The position numbers and the translations under genes are program-made. Below, one piece after another: positions 11,666 through 23,978 of a DNA stretch of 64,000 nucleotides. The first letter of the stretch is position 1. Each line of letters opens with the position of its first letter. Source of the DNA: Scytalidium lignicola (lineage: Eukaryota > Ascomycota > Leotiomycetes); NCBI GenBank assembly GCA_002812745.2, contig NCSJ02000029.1:161046-225045 (forward strand). The letters are read 5' to 3'. Below the pieces are notes generated by a model. The model worked only from the letters and a program-made list of their open reading frames with translations, made no database searches and was not told the DNA's origin.

Positions 11666-14299
11666 AGACTTTAGTAATAGATTACTTATTATATTATTAC
11701 TTTTATTCTTCATTGACAATAAAAGCATCCTTCTACTATGCTTTATGAATAACATCTGTAAAGTTAAGTAACAAGTCCTCTAACATTATTATAACTTTAA
11801 CCTTTTTAGCTTATACTGAAAAAACATACAATTTACAACTTATAACTTTAATAATAGTATTATTTTAAAAAGACATAATACTTTAAACACTTTTAAGTTC
11901 AGTTGTTATAAAGTTATTAAGCTTTTATGACTAACTAATAAGGTCTTGACTGTTTAGCAAAACGAGTTTAATTGTCAGGGAATCTACTTTCTTTAACTAG
12001 TTAACAAGATCTTAACTTAACAAGTTTATAAGTTCTTTATTGTTTACATTCAACGTTTATAAGAACTTACTAAGAAAACTCAATAATAATTCTTGATATA
12101 TTGTTATAACATTAATTGTATCTTGTAAATCAAGTCTTCTTGATAACTTATCAGCAGAGTTTTAAGAGCTTAATTTATACTCAATCTTAAAATTATATCT
12201 AAACAATTCTTATAACTAATAAGCTTACTTGTTATTTAGTTATAACTTAGAAATAAGGTAATAATAGTTTAAGTAATTAGTCAAAACTTCAACAAGATAT
12301 TATATATATAACAAGTAATATCTTTATGTCCTAAAAGCTTTTATGATAACTAATAACTCAGCATTTAAGATGTTATAGTATAACTTAACCCCTTTCAACT
12401 TCTTTAACATATATATAATAAGATGTTAACATCTTTCTTATAATTAAGTTATAATCATGTTAACCACAAAATCCAAAGCATTTGTCTCTAACTTAGTAAG
12501 TAGCTTTAAGTCATAATAACATAATAGTAAAATAGTTATGAACAAGACATACATCTTCATGAATACTTCTTGTTATAAGAAAGTTAGTTAGAAAGTTGAC
12601 AAATATCCTTTTTTNCAATATATCTGTTAATAGTATAACAACCTTTAAATAACCTTTAATAAACTAATGATAAAACTTAGTAAAGCTAAGAAAGATCTAT
12701 ATATCTTTTATACTTTTAAGTTCTAGTTACTTAATAATAATTATAACATGTTCTTTCTTTATACTCATACTTTCAAGGGTAATCACAAAGCTTAAAAAGG
12801 TAATTGTTTAAGAATAGAATGTACATTTCTTTAAGTTTACATAAAAGCCTTATTGTTATAACTTAATTAGTATATTATAAACAACTTATATATATAACTC
12901 CTTATCCTTTGTATAAATCAAGATATTATTAAGATATATAATGTAGATGACATTGATTAAACTTGTTAATACTTAGTTAATATATATTTAGAAGATAACT
13001 AGTGCATTTAAAAGTTTAAATGGTATGATAAGATATTCAAAGTGTTTATACTTAGTTCTGAATGTTATTTTCTACTTATCTCCCTTATAAATGTATATCC
13101 AGTAGTAAGTATCTTTCAAATCCAACTTAGTAAAGTATTTAACCTTAGATAATCAACTAATGATTTTTGAAATTAAAGGTAATGTAATATAATTCTTCTT
13201 AGTAATCTTATTTAATCCTTAGTAATCAATGTAAAGTTATAACTTGCTTTTTAACTTAAGTATAAACAAAATAAGAGCTTTTGCTAGACTGATCAAGAGT
13301 TAGATCTATCCCTTTTGTATAATAACTTTTAAGTAGTTATAAAGTATTACAAGCTTATCTTCAACTAAAGTATAAATAAGTTCTTAAGATAGAGTTTATC
13401 TTTCTTCTAAGTTGATATAATATTCTAAAGAGGTATAAAAGGGTAGAATTCCAGTTAAGTCTATATTGAAGACATTCAAGTAATCATCATATTCTAACAA
13501 TATAACAAGTTACATTTTACTAACTTCCTTACTAGTATTCTCTTGTAATTTTAAAAGAGTAAGAATTATTCTAATTAAAACTATAGTATACTTAGTTGTA
13601 TAATTAACTTTTTGAAATTGTCTTTTTATAATAATCAATAATAAGTATTACTCTTGGAGAGGAAATACTTAAGTATCTTCTTTATAATAAATAACTTATG
13701 ACTTTACATCATTATACTATAGCTTTTCTAATACAATTTCATATTCATCAGACTTAATTATTATGAAGTTATAATACTTTATCTTCTCAAGTCCTCAATT
13801 ATTAATAATACAAGTTATAATATCTAAAGTTCTATAAGTAAGAATGTTTTCTTTGTAGAATTGTCTTATTCTTAAGTATTAACTAACCTCCTTCTTTACT
13901 TCATTTAACAAGAAGTAATAATATATAATATTCAAATCTAACCTTGTATTCAATAAGGTTATTCTTATTATCTATTTCCTTTTAAGTTGAAGAGAAACTC
14001 TTGCTTTTAACCATCTTAAAAGGTGTTTATCTTCTTATTAAGTAACTATTACTCTTTTACTTAATAGTATAATATTTACATTAAATGTCTAAAAGCAACT
14101 ATTAGTATAATAGCTTAATTTCTTATATTAATAACATTGAACCTTAGAAAATAACAGTCTAACAACTCTTCCTCTCTTTATTATTAGTTAGTTGTTAAAA
14201 GGGATAGTATTAACCGTCATTACTTTTTATACTAAAGGAATTTAGTTTGCTTAAGATATACTTGAAGTCTTACTTGTTTAACTTATTCGTTTACTTTAG

Positions 14300-15222
14300 T
14301 TTCTTAATTGATTAGTTATAATTATACTTCTTATCACAATACTTCTTCCTTGAGTTATAATCAACATTTTAGCCCTTTATACTATACTAATCAGCTTTAT
14401 CCTAATAGTTAGTATGCTTTAAGATACAATTTGCTTTCTTAACTCTAGTTAAAGTTTGTTTAAGAGGTTATATACCTAATACCTTTTAAATAAGTACTCT
14501 AATAATTCTAACTCAATATTCTTATAATTGTCCAGAAAAGAATTGAATTTCTAGTCTGGTTTTTATTTAAAGTAATACAACTTTATAATAACTTTGAAGA
14601 TATAAATAAGGTTATTTAAGATGTTACTCTTCAAGAATTCTTCTATTTTATCTTAATAGATATAATTATAATAATTCTGCTAAGTGTTCATAACATAAGT
14701 GATCTAATATCTTTTAATAATACCTTTTAATGTATTATTAATATATATAACTCTTTAAAACTTAGTATTTAATTCTTAGATTATAGTAAATCAAAAGTAT
14801 AATTCAAAGAGGAAAGTATAAAGTTCATTCTAATTAGTCCTCTTATATTTCAAAGTAAAGAGTTGTAATTTCCTCTAAATCTCATTGCTTAATTGTTAAT
14901 AAGGTTTAATATAGCAATTTGTCCTAATAATTAGTATATCTTATGCAGAATTATAAATAAGAGCTTCTCCTCTCTCAAGAGCTTGTAAGTAAGTTCTCTT
15001 CTTTTCAAGGCAATCTTATTGTTACTTAATTATAATTCTCTTGTCTAGTTCTTCCTTTGACAACAAAACAAAACTCCTTGAAATGAGTACTAGAGAAGAA
15101 GGCAAAGGTGGATCAAGTAACAATAACTCCTCTTGTTATAATGTTGTTAAGCCAGTAGAAGGGAACTGTAACCCTTCTACTTCTCCTTGTTATGAAGCTT
15201 GAGTTTAACAGGTCTTAACCAT
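14300..15222 (-). pseudogene. gag relic of gypsy-B
   Basis: ATG at 15222 on the minus strand opens MVKTC then, past single stops, GEVEGLQFPSTGLTTL, a spacer, and a charged helical part (CLEKKRTYLQALEREEALI, about 15010-14950), typical of gypsy gag N-termini. The first 200 bp keep a fairly normal base composition, and only a few CAA/CAG-type stops interrupt them; the rest is far more eroded. The coordinates of the 3' end are approximate. Confidence 0.65.
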
Positions 15223-15272
15223 CCTGATTCTCAACGGTCTACATACCCTTTGTTAGAAGAGAAAGATTAATA

Positions 15273-15541
15273 TGTCAGGGGTATCCATACATAGAATAAA
15301 AANGAGATTAAGAGGCTAAAACATAATAAGAGACTAATAGTAAGATAATAATTAGTTAAGTGTAAATTCACTTTAAAACTCAGTACTCTTCTAAAATTAC
15401 AAGATTAATCTTTGACTCTTGTTAAAGAGAAGAGGAAACCTCCCTCTTTATAGACAGGAGTCAGCAGTTAAGGAATAACTAAGACTCAGACTACTATCCT
15501 TTTCCCCCCNTTCACATGATTAATGCACTAAGGCCTTGACA
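15273..15541 (-). repeat. LTR of gypsy-B (5' LTR of the minus-strand element)
   Basis: Runs from TGTCAGGGGTATCC to AGGCCTTGACA on the plus strand. Two other copies at 48042-48308 and 52029-52293 share the whole length, including TCTTTATAGACAGGAGTCAGC and CTTTTCC runs, which fixes the ends. Contains one N at a C-run (15510). Flanks TAATA/CTAGT do not match. Confidence 0.82.
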
Positions 15542-17136
15542 CTAGTAAAGAGGTAATTATATTGAACAGATTACAAAAGGTAAGAGTACAAGTAATTATT
15601 AGTATATTTAAGATAATAATTACAATGATAACTAAAGTAAAAGCTAGTTTAAATTGTATAAAGGACTAGTATATAAGGAAGGTAATTATATTTTGAATAT
15701 ATATATAATCATTATTATAAACATACTTACTGATCAGAATACTTATTAAAAAANTGTACTAAGTTTATATCCTCATTATAAAAGATAATAAAGATCAGTT
15801 AAAAGATATTAGTAAACAAGATAAAAACAATTATACTATATATTATCACCTTATAAGAGAATTGCATAAAANGATATTACAGACTTAGAAGAAGTAAAAA
15901 ANGGAAATTAAATAAAGGTATAAAGTCTTAATAGTAGTAAAAGTATTAACCAAGAAAGAATTAGTTGATATAAGGAGTATAATTAGTTATATTAACTAAT
16001 ATATAACTATTAAAGAATTAATAACAAAATCAGTTATACTAAGATCAAGAGCAGAGTAAAACCTTTATATAATAAAATTAATAATAATAACTAGTATATT
16101 TTAAAAGATTAACTTTAATCATATAACTAAATGTATAATAATATTTACTAGTAACTTAATAATAGTTTAAGTAATATAATAACCATAATAATAATCAGGG
16201 TAAATTAACATCAACCAGATATACAAAATTATAACGAAGTTAAAAAGGATAAAGGTAAAAGTTAAAGTAGTCTAAGTCTTGAAGAAGAAGAAATTCAACT
16301 TAACAAAGAAAGTTAGAGGACAAGCTTAAGAGGTTATAATAAAAGGAAAGAAACTAGAAAATGATATGTATTAAGTTAGATCAACCATAACTAATAAAGC
16401 TCTTAAGGTAAGGAAGGCTAAAAATATACTTAAAGAAGTAAAAGAATACTTAAGATGATTAGATAAAGTACTATTAAGAAAGTATACTTGAATACTGTAT
16501 AACAAGCTTAACAAGAGGCAAGTAAGGATTTTAGCATAATTATGCACAAGGAAGAACAGACTGAACAACTCCCTTTTTAGAATTAAAGTAATTAAGACAG
16601 AGATATGTGTATATGGACAAGTGAAGGAAATAATAAAACACTTCTTATTTAGGTGTATACAGTAGGAATTGCAAAGACAACCAATGATGTAAAAGGCAAA
16701 AGAGAAAGTTAGGAATTTGACATATTACCTTGATGGGAAAGTAGAAGGCAAGAAGAATTAAAGCCTTGATATAACAATAGTAAATACAACAATCGAATAT
16801 GCAATAGCCATAAAACATTTGAATTATGAAACATTACAACCTTGATAATACACCTTACAACTTGTATTGATAGGCCTTTGATTTAACCATTGAGAACAGG
16901 ACATTGTATGATTGGAGAAAGGCCTTTAAGCACACTTATCAACACATAAAAATGTAGGAAACCGACGAGTTAGAATATATATAAATTGGTAACTAATAAC
17001 AAGATATAAAAACGTATAGCATAAGCTGGCATAAGGGAGGAGTTATTTGTATAGAATTGTATTAGATAGAAGCGTAGTACTAGTGCTCTTTTAGGCTTAG
17101 CCGGGCGGAATAGATCATCATCATCATCATTATTAT
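15542..17136 (+). mobile_element. Tad1-like LINE, 3' end with (ATC)n tail
   Basis: The clear part is 16430-17136. Plus-strand reading ILYNKLNKRQVRILA.L then CVYGQVKEIIKHFLFRC (16606-16656) is the C-terminal CCHC-type zinc motif of Tad1/LINE reverse transcriptases, followed by LTYYLDGKVEGKKN. A 3' untranslated part ends GGCTTAGCCGGGCGGAATAG and a simple (ATC)n tail at 17115-17136, as usual for Tad elements. The part 15542-16250 is AT-rich with no readable domain and is assigned only by position. 5' truncated; inactive. It abuts the stop codon of the relic gene on its right. Confidence 0.75.
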
Positions 17137-17143
17137 AGTAAAT

Positions 17144-17893
17144 CATACCTTTTTGATTGCCTTTAGATTATACTCGCCCAGTTCCTCCATTGTAAGACGC
17201 TCGCCACCTTCGGCTAAGCTAAGTCTGTTACTATTACCTTTGCAATTTTAAATCTACTTATATGGATAAGAAGAATATTCTACCCAACTATGATTTACAA
17301 GCTGCTATTCCTCAAGTGTCAGTAAGTTATAAAGCTGTAAAGTACTGAAAAACCTGGTCTGTTCTGGAAGAGATTTCATGTTAAGTCTTAATCTATCTGC
17401 TTATTCGATAGTCTGATTTAGACCTTTCAAGGCTTTCACATATCGTAATGTTGTGAACCAAGCTGGATCTTCACCATACAGTAGCATGTTAATATGTTGT
17501 CGCTAAAAACGTGTAATGCCATTTTCAAACCTTTCCTGAGATAACAGCACAGCATAAAAATTATTGTTAAGGCCTTTTTCGACAGTGTAATTTTTGATGC
17601 TATAGTAGTCTTCACCTTAAAAGCCTTTGCTAATTAATCAAACGTTTTCAACACTAAGGATTCCAACCATCTCTTGTTCTTGCTATTCACTTTAGTTAGA
17701 AAAGTTCGGATGATGGTAGTGATATGAAGAAACTTACGCTGAGAAGTCCTCCATTTGCTTTAAACTTGGTCAAATCGCCATGGCTATGGCCATCTGAGGC
17801 TTGAGAATCCAGTCTCTGAACTAGTTCCCATTGCTTTTTTGGATCTAGATCATGCTGACCTTTTATAACAACTTTATGACGCCACACAGTGGC
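17144..17893 (-). pseudogene. relic of a host gene, product not recognised
   Basis: Minus-strand reading of near-normal composition. Right part (17893-17740): IATVWRHKVVIKGQHDLD, then KKQWELVQRLDSQASDGHS. Left part, from about 17495: INMLLYGEDPAWFTTLRYVK, NLTIE-like run, LRLNMKSLPEQTRFFSTLQL, and a tail EELGEYNLKAIKKV ending TGA at 17146-17144. Stops inside the left part are TAA/TAG where CAA/CAG would continue the frame (GAA TAA GCA GAT; GAG GAA TAA). The middle (17500-17720) does not join in one frame, so introns or indels are likely; a GTAAGT at about 17741 could be a donor. I do not recognise the family. The LINE tail ends eight bases from its stop codon. Confidence 0.5.
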
Positions 17894-18263
17894 TATTAAT
17901 TGTTGTACATAACTAACTGTATATACGATTATATTTTATCATATATTTAAAAGCTTAATCTGAAAATCGATTTTAGTTAGTTATTTATAAAAGTTTTGCA
18001 AGCTTGTAAGCTAGAAATATAGTTGTAGTACAGTAGAAAGGAATATGTTAAGAAGGAAAGCTTAAAGATGACGACGAATAAGTGTAAAAAAAANGGATTA
18101 AAAAGATTAAAAAAANGAAGAAGTATTAAAATTATTAGTAAACTAGCCGAACAGTCCAGACAAGATTGTACAGTCTGAACTGTACAGTTTAAGTGCTTTA
18201 TAGTCTAAACCAAACTATAAAACATCTGGACAAGACTAGACTAGATTATAAAGTATTAAATTA
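17894..18263. other. AT-rich spacer; repeat words shared with 2460-3115
   Basis: No gene. The part 18130-18255 is built from GTACAGTCTGAACTGTACAG, GTCTAAACCAAACTATAA and GACTAGACTAGATTATAA, the same family of words found at 2460-3115 and less eroded here. Ns stand in A-runs at 18094 and 18116. Confidence 0.5.
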
Positions 18264-18522
18264 TGTTGCAATATTTGGAGTTTACGGATGCCACTTCACA
18301 GTGTTCTTACGGTTGCCTATGCTAGGGCTTACGGATAGGGTTTACGGTAGGCTACCACTGTAGGCAACTATAGGCACCCTACGGGTGCCTGTACGACCGT
18401 AACTGTTGACCATAACAGTTTTACGGCCGTAACTCTCTGTATATATAGAATCTGCTGTAGTTGTAGACTCCTTAAGCAATCAATATAATAGTGGTTCTGT
18501 ATTCCTGCGTTTCCAGTCAACA
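18264..18522 (+). repeat. 5' LTR of copia-1
   Basis: TGTTGCAATATTTGGAGTTT at the start, CGTTTCCAGTCAACA at the end. Holds GTATATATAGAATC (18438-18451), a likely TATA box. Contains several short palindromes: GGCACCC/GGGTGCC around a 3-nt loop (18373-18389), AACTGTT/AACAGTT around 6 nt (18401-18420) and TTACGGCCGTAA (18421-18432). GGTTATGCACTCCGG directly after the LTR is the probable primer-binding site; a near-identical string follows the LTR of copia-2 at 29016. Confidence 0.88.
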
Positions 18523-18589
18523 GGTTATGCACTCCGGTCAGCCAATCAGAATTGCTATTCGATTGACTTTATCTTTTACCTTTATTCAA

Positions 18590-19500
18590 CAATCATTATA
18601 ATCTTTCAAAATAAGAGAAGAATCAAGTCTTTTACTATTGAAGGAATACTAGTTAAAAGGTCTTGAGAATTATAGACTATAAAATACTATACAGTAAAAA
18701 AATCCTAGAATTTGAAGCTTGAGAAAAAGTAGATTCTACGGCTAAACTTTGTATATTATTGAATATTAATAAGGAAGCTAATACTCTTATCTCAAAGTAC
18801 TTTACATCTAAGGAAGCTTAAGAAACCTTGAAAGCTCAATATCAAGGCTTAAACTACAATCTTAAGGAAAAATATATCCTTAAGCTAGTCAATATCAAAT
18901 ATGAGTATTCTAATTTAGTTAAAAACTATGTTATCATATTTAAGGCTTTGAAAAGTAATTTGATTAATGTAAAAGTTATATTATTAAACATATTCTACAA
19001 GCTCTTCTTTATAAGGGGATTAAAGGACTCTTTTATTGTATAAGCTGACTAATAACAATTAGTAATATACTTTAAAATACTTCTTTCCCTTGAAACTCTT
19101 ATAAAAGATATTTCAGACAAAGTATTGAAATCTGACAACTTAAGTATAATACTTTATAATCAAAAATAAATTAATAAGTCTAATAAAAAACCAAAAGAAA
19201 AGTACTCTTATTGTAAAAAGCTAAATTATAAAGAAGTTGATTATTAGGAAAAATACCTTAAGAAATATAAAGAATTTGCTAAAAAGCATAGTAAAAAGAA
19301 GAATAAAGACTTTAAATCCTCAAAATCAAGTTTAAACTCTAATTCTAACTTAAATACAATCAACTTGAACAAATTCAGTTTTCTTATAATTATAAATCCT
19401 AAAAGCTTTTTTATATTCAATTATAATTATTAATTTACAAATATAAGCATTATAAACTATATAATAAATTATATATCATAGTTTAAGTTAGATTCTTATT
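18590..19500 (+). pseudogene. gag relic of copia-1
   Basis: Includes an open stretch at 18828-19043 (LKAQYQGLNYNLKEKYILKL), which is the same capsid-like segment as LKAQYQGKGHNLQQKFLFKL in copia-2, and a zinc-knuckle region SYCKKLNYKEVDY.EKYLKK near 19209-19265 (C-x2-C...H/D pattern, partly lost). A lysine-rich stretch (KKHSKKKNKDFKSSKSS) follows. Ends are approximate. Confidence 0.75.
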
Positions 19501-19899
19501 AAGAGTATCATAATTTAATATTTGTAAAAACAAGAAATAGATTTGCTTAAATTATTAACTTAAGTACAGTTATACTTAAAACAAAGTTAAATGATAATTT
19601 ATCATTTATCATATCCTTACTTTCTTAGTTAATGTTCTCAGAGGAGTAAAGCTTTTAAATCAAGGTAAAAAAGCTTGTATAACTATAAAAGGCATTTATA
19701 ATAAGAATAAAATTGAATTTAATATTATAAATATATTTATAAACAATATATATTTAAAATTAATTAATACTTCAAAAGCTTTCCTTATAACACTTTTAGC
19801 CAAGCAATCTATACTTAGTTTAAATCTTATTTACTAATGCCTTGGCTATATTAATATTAAAGTGATCAAGAATACTATAAAAGCTATTACTAGAATTAA

Positions 19900-22850
19900 T
19901 AAAGGCTTTATAAAAGCAACAAAGAAGAAACCTTTTTATACAAAGCTTACAAATACAATTACTCTTAAAAGAACATCTTTAAGAAGTTTAAAATACAAAC
20001 TGTAAAGGTTATAAAAGTACTTAATATTAATGTTTTTACAATTACTCCTCCAAGTTATAATAAGCATAATTATACTATTATAATTGTAAATAATATTATA
20101 AATACTATATAAAGTTATACTTATAAGAAGAAGAAGAAAGCTTATAATGTTATTATTTATTATATTACCTTGATGAAGAATTAATATAAAACTATTCTTA
20201 AACACTTTTATATTGATAAATAAAATAAGTTTAATAGTAAAAAGCTTGATAAATACATTTAAAAGAATAATATAAAAGTTATTACTACTACTTTACATAC
20301 TTTATATCAAGGAGGATACTCTGAACATATTAAATACATTGTATTCACATGAATACATATTATGATGATTATAAACAATATATTATAGTATTTATAGCTA
20401 AAGTATTATAAAACAATTATAATAGTCAGAAATCGATTAATAATACTAATATTAAAGAATAATACTTTATATACTAAGTTTATAAAACAAGTTAACCTTA
20501 AAAGTAATTATATTCTAAATATATTTAACTTATAAGTAATTAATTCTAAAGTGTTAGTTTGTATTAATATTAATCAACATGTTAAATTATAAAAGATAAC
20601 TCTTAAAGCTGAAGAAGAAATCCTTCTTAACTTTGAAAGTAATTTAATATATTGTTGTTAAGTGTTAATATACTCTTACAAGCTTATATAATCATTATAT
20701 ATTATCTTTACAAAAGGAAATATTAAACTTAAAGACTTAAAAACACTTATAAGTCTTTTTAAGGCTTTAAATGTTGAATTAATACTTGAAGATATTATAA
20801 TTATTAATATTAAGACTTTTATAATGCTAAATCTTAATACAACATTTAAAGAAGTCCTTAAATCATTTATAACAAAGAAGATAGAAAATAATAATAATAC
20901 TTCAGATATAATTCAGGAAATACTTGTTATTCAAGCTTTTAAAGGTTATAATAAGCTTAAAGGTTCTAAAAACAAGAAACTTAACATAATTACACTAAAT
21001 ATTAACTTCTCAAGTTTATAGTCAACTAAAGTAAAAACTATTACATTATCTTAACTATTAGATACACTTATAGAATACTTTCTAAGGACATCCATTACAG
21101 ATAATAAAATTATAAGCTAGCTTATAAGCATTATAATAACTTATAAATATTGTCTTTTTACAAGATAAGCCTTAAATACAAGTTATACTTTAATTATATT
21201 TACAGATCCATTAAAGCTAAATATAATTAAAGAAGTTTATAATTTAATATATTATAAAAGGTAAGATGATACTATGAAGGCTAAGTTAACCTCCTTAATA
21301 AAATGTAGTACTTTTAAGTTATCAACTCTTTTAAAAGAGAAATATACTTTTTATAACAAGTGAGTATTTAAGGTTAAACACAACTTTAATCATAAAATTA
21401 AGTGTTTTAAGGTTAGATTTATAATTAAAAGTTACAAATAACATTATAATATTAACTATGACTAAACTTAAGCAAATATAATTAAGTTTATTACTTAAAA
21501 GGCTTTATTAACTTTAATTATTTATTTTGATTAAGAAGTTAACTAAATAAACATAGTTATAACACTCTTAAATAATGATATAGATATTGAAATCTATATT
21601 AAACTTCTTAAAGATATTATAGTTAAAGACCTTTTAAAATTAAATGTTAAAATTAATAGTATAAACATTAAATATATAAGTTTAAAAACTATTGTTTTAC
21701 AACTTTAAAAGTCACTTTACAACTTGAAACAAGTATTATACTGTTGACAACAAAAGTTTATTATAAAGTTAAAAAAGATTAAATATTCTCTGTTAATCTT
21801 TAATTTAAATGTATTTTATAATCTTAATTCAAGAATTTATATTTATACTTATATTGATGACTTTCTGATTATAAGCTCAAAAGGCCTTTAATTTACAACC
21901 TTAAAAGAGAAATTACATAATCTCTTTAAAATAGTTGATATAAGACTAGTTATATACTTTTTAAGTATATATATTATTTATAATCATTAAAACAAGATTA
22001 TTTCTATAGTCTAAGACATGTATATTAATAAGATTCTTAAATACTTTGGTTATAACAATATAAAACTAGCTTAATCTCTTATAAAAGCTAGAACATCTAC
22101 AATTTTAATCAAAAACGAAGATATTACTTCTATAACTGATATTTAATTGTATATAGAGGAAGTTAATTTGTTAATGTATCTTATAATGTAAACAAGACTT
22201 AATCTTGCTTTTATAACTTTTAAATTATTACAATTTTTGCAAAATCCTTTTGTTTAACACTTAAAGGCAATTAAACATATTTATTAGTATCTTATTTACA
22301 TATATAATTATAATATCATACTTGATAAAGATCTTAATTATTATAATTATAGTAATGTTAATTATAATAAGTATATTAAAACTTATTGTTTTATTATAAG
22401 TTATATATTCTTTCTTATTAAAGAACTTATTTCTTAACATTATTAATGCTTTCCTTATATTACTTTATTAATTATAAAAGCTGAATATTATACTTTATTA
22501 AAGGCTTCTCAAGAAGTTATTTGGCTATCAAAGCTCCTTACTAAGCTCTAAATAGTTACAATTAGCATTAAGATTATTATAACCTTAAATAATGATAATC
22601 AAAGCTCTTTAACATTTATTAAAACATTAGAATAATCAAATTATGCTAAGTACATTGATATATGCTATCATTACATCTACAAGAAAGTTTAATCTGGTGA
22701 AATTAAGTTAAACTATATACTTACCTTAATTATGACTGCTAATAGCCTTACAAAGTTACTTACAACTTGGAAATACACTAATTTCCTTAAATTGTTGAAT
22801 TTACAGTCCGTTAAGCTGAATACCATGAATTAGGTTCTTACAAGGCTATT
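19900..22850 (+). pseudogene. pol relic of copia-1: integrase, RT, RNase H
   Basis: The RT is easy to read: SLYNLKQVLYC (copia SLYGLKQ motif, near 21715), catalytic YIDDFLII at 21850-21873, then TRLNLAF near 22195 and the RNase H end SQEVIWLSKLLTKL near 22510 and MTANSLTKLL near 22733 (copia ADGLTK motif). The integrase region (about 19950-20500) is eroded and assigned mainly by position and by partial similarity to other copia elements. Contains the 65-codon open stretch 20824-21021. Not functional. Confidence 0.8.
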
Positions 22851-22922
22851 AATTTTATGTTTTCACCATAAGAAACTTAAATCTACTTTACACAGCCTTC
22901 ATATATTCGTAGCATAAGGGTA

Positions 22923-23181
22923 TATTGCAATATTTGGAGTTTACGGATACCACTTCACAGTGTTCTTACGGTTGCCTATGCTAAGGCTTACAGATAGGGT
23001 TTACAGTAGGCTACCACTGTAGGCAACCATAGGCACCCGTAAGATGCTTGTATGACCATAACTGTTGACCATAACGGTTTTACAGCTGTAACTCTCAGTA
23101 TATATAAAATCTGCTGTAATTGTAGACTCCTTAAGCAATCAATACAATAGTAGTTCTGTATTCCTGCGTTTCCAGTCAACA
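22923..23181 (+). repeat. 3' LTR of copia-1
   Basis: Begins TATTGCAATATTTGGAG (TG to TA) and ends GTTTCCAGTCAACA. Compared with 18264-18522 the changes are almost all G to A or C to T, e.g. CTTACGGATAGG to CTTACAGATAGG. The minus-strand open frame 22988-23197 lies wholly inside this LTR and is not a gene. Confidence 0.88.
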
Positions 23182-23978
23182 ATATATTAACAAGCATTCT
23201 TATATAATAAGATAAGAAATAGTCAAATCAAACCTTATTAAAAACAAATATCATAATAAAGGATAAACTTTATGAAAAGTTATAATTAGAATAAAGTATA
23301 ATACAAGAAGATAATAAACTAGATTACAGAATGATAAGTATATAAGAATTTAGGTAACTTAAGTTTAAGCTTTTAAGTAAGGCTTTGTCCTTTGCTCATT
23401 TACTGTTAATTATTCCTTTACTATTAGCAGAATACGAATAAAGGATAAGAATATTAATAAAAGAAACCATGCACTGTAGCTTAAGGAGTCTCTACAGGCG
23501 CTTATAAATTAGGAGGTCAAATAAAGAGTATGATTGCNNAAAAAAAAAAAATTCCATTATATTTATACTTAACTCTTTAATTGTCGCTCACTTCTAGCTC
23601 CACACCGTGAAGCCTCAGGCACTGTGCCAATTTTCACTCTCCTGGTTAAGTTAACGGCAATTGCCGCCAGTTAAGTACAATTTCTGACAAATCACTCCCT
23701 CCTTAATTAAGTTAAATCTAATTTAGGTTTATCCTCTGAGTACGTACTACTGTATCAACCGATATCGACAATAGATTGAGTACTTGCTCGAGACTAGCGC
23801 CGTAATTTCCGACAAAGTGCTTGGGGGGCAGTATATATGTACCATCAAACAGGATAAAAGAACCTGCTACCCTGCAAATACCGATTTTCTGAGCTTGATT
23901 GGGCATTACAGAATTACAGTGTGCTCCATCCAGCTAGCCCATTTCCAAAGTGTTCGCTAATAAAATGATAACGAATAG
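23182..23978. other. transition from copia-1 to gene island; HET gene upstream region
   Basis: No gene recognised. 23182-23560 is AT-rich, ending in an A-run with two Ns (23538-23539). From about 23580 the composition becomes normal. GGCAGTATATATGTACC (about 23826-23842) and GATAAAAG (about 23860) lie 110-155 bp before the HET start codon and may be promoter elements. The minus-strand open frame 23718-23906 has no recognisable features. Confidence 0.45.

Larger units (their letters stand above)
11666..15541 (-). mobile_element. Ty3/gypsy element gypsy-B, minus strand, 3' part missing
   Basis: Reading the minus strand from the right: LTR 15541-15273, gag from about 15222, protease region, RT around 13500-13000, RNase H down to about 12130. 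RT pieces KYFTKLDLKDTYYWIYIK (about 13130-13080) and KSKL..YID.GLNKITKKN (about 13260-13190) match the Ty3/gypsy pattern, and SADKLSRRLDLQDT (about 12160-12120) matches the end of RNase H/connection. The sequence then stops at the gypsy-A1 boundary before the integrase core, and no matching left LTR is seen. Many RIP-type stops. Confidence 0.8.
18264..23181 (+). mobile_element. Ty1/copia retrotransposon copia-1, both LTRs, RIP-inactivated
   Basis: Two LTRs of identical length (259 bp) bracket a 4.4-kb interior on the plus strand: gag with one zinc knuckle, integrase region, then RT and RNase H, the Ty1/copia order. The target flanks AATTA and ATATA do not match. A solo LTR of the same family is at 47456-47714. 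Frames are interrupted by many TAA/TAG stops. Confidence 0.88.

Noticed and set aside
16371..16568. Minus-strand 65-codon frame
   Set aside because: Antisense of the Tad1-like LINE C-terminus.
1761..23000. Mitochondrial origin because of extreme AT content
   Set aside because: RIP-type stops in nuclear LTR elements, chromodomain pol and spliced nuclear genes on both sides; no mitochondrial genes seen.
22988..23197. Minus-strand 69-codon frame
   Set aside because: Lies inside the copia-1 3' LTR.
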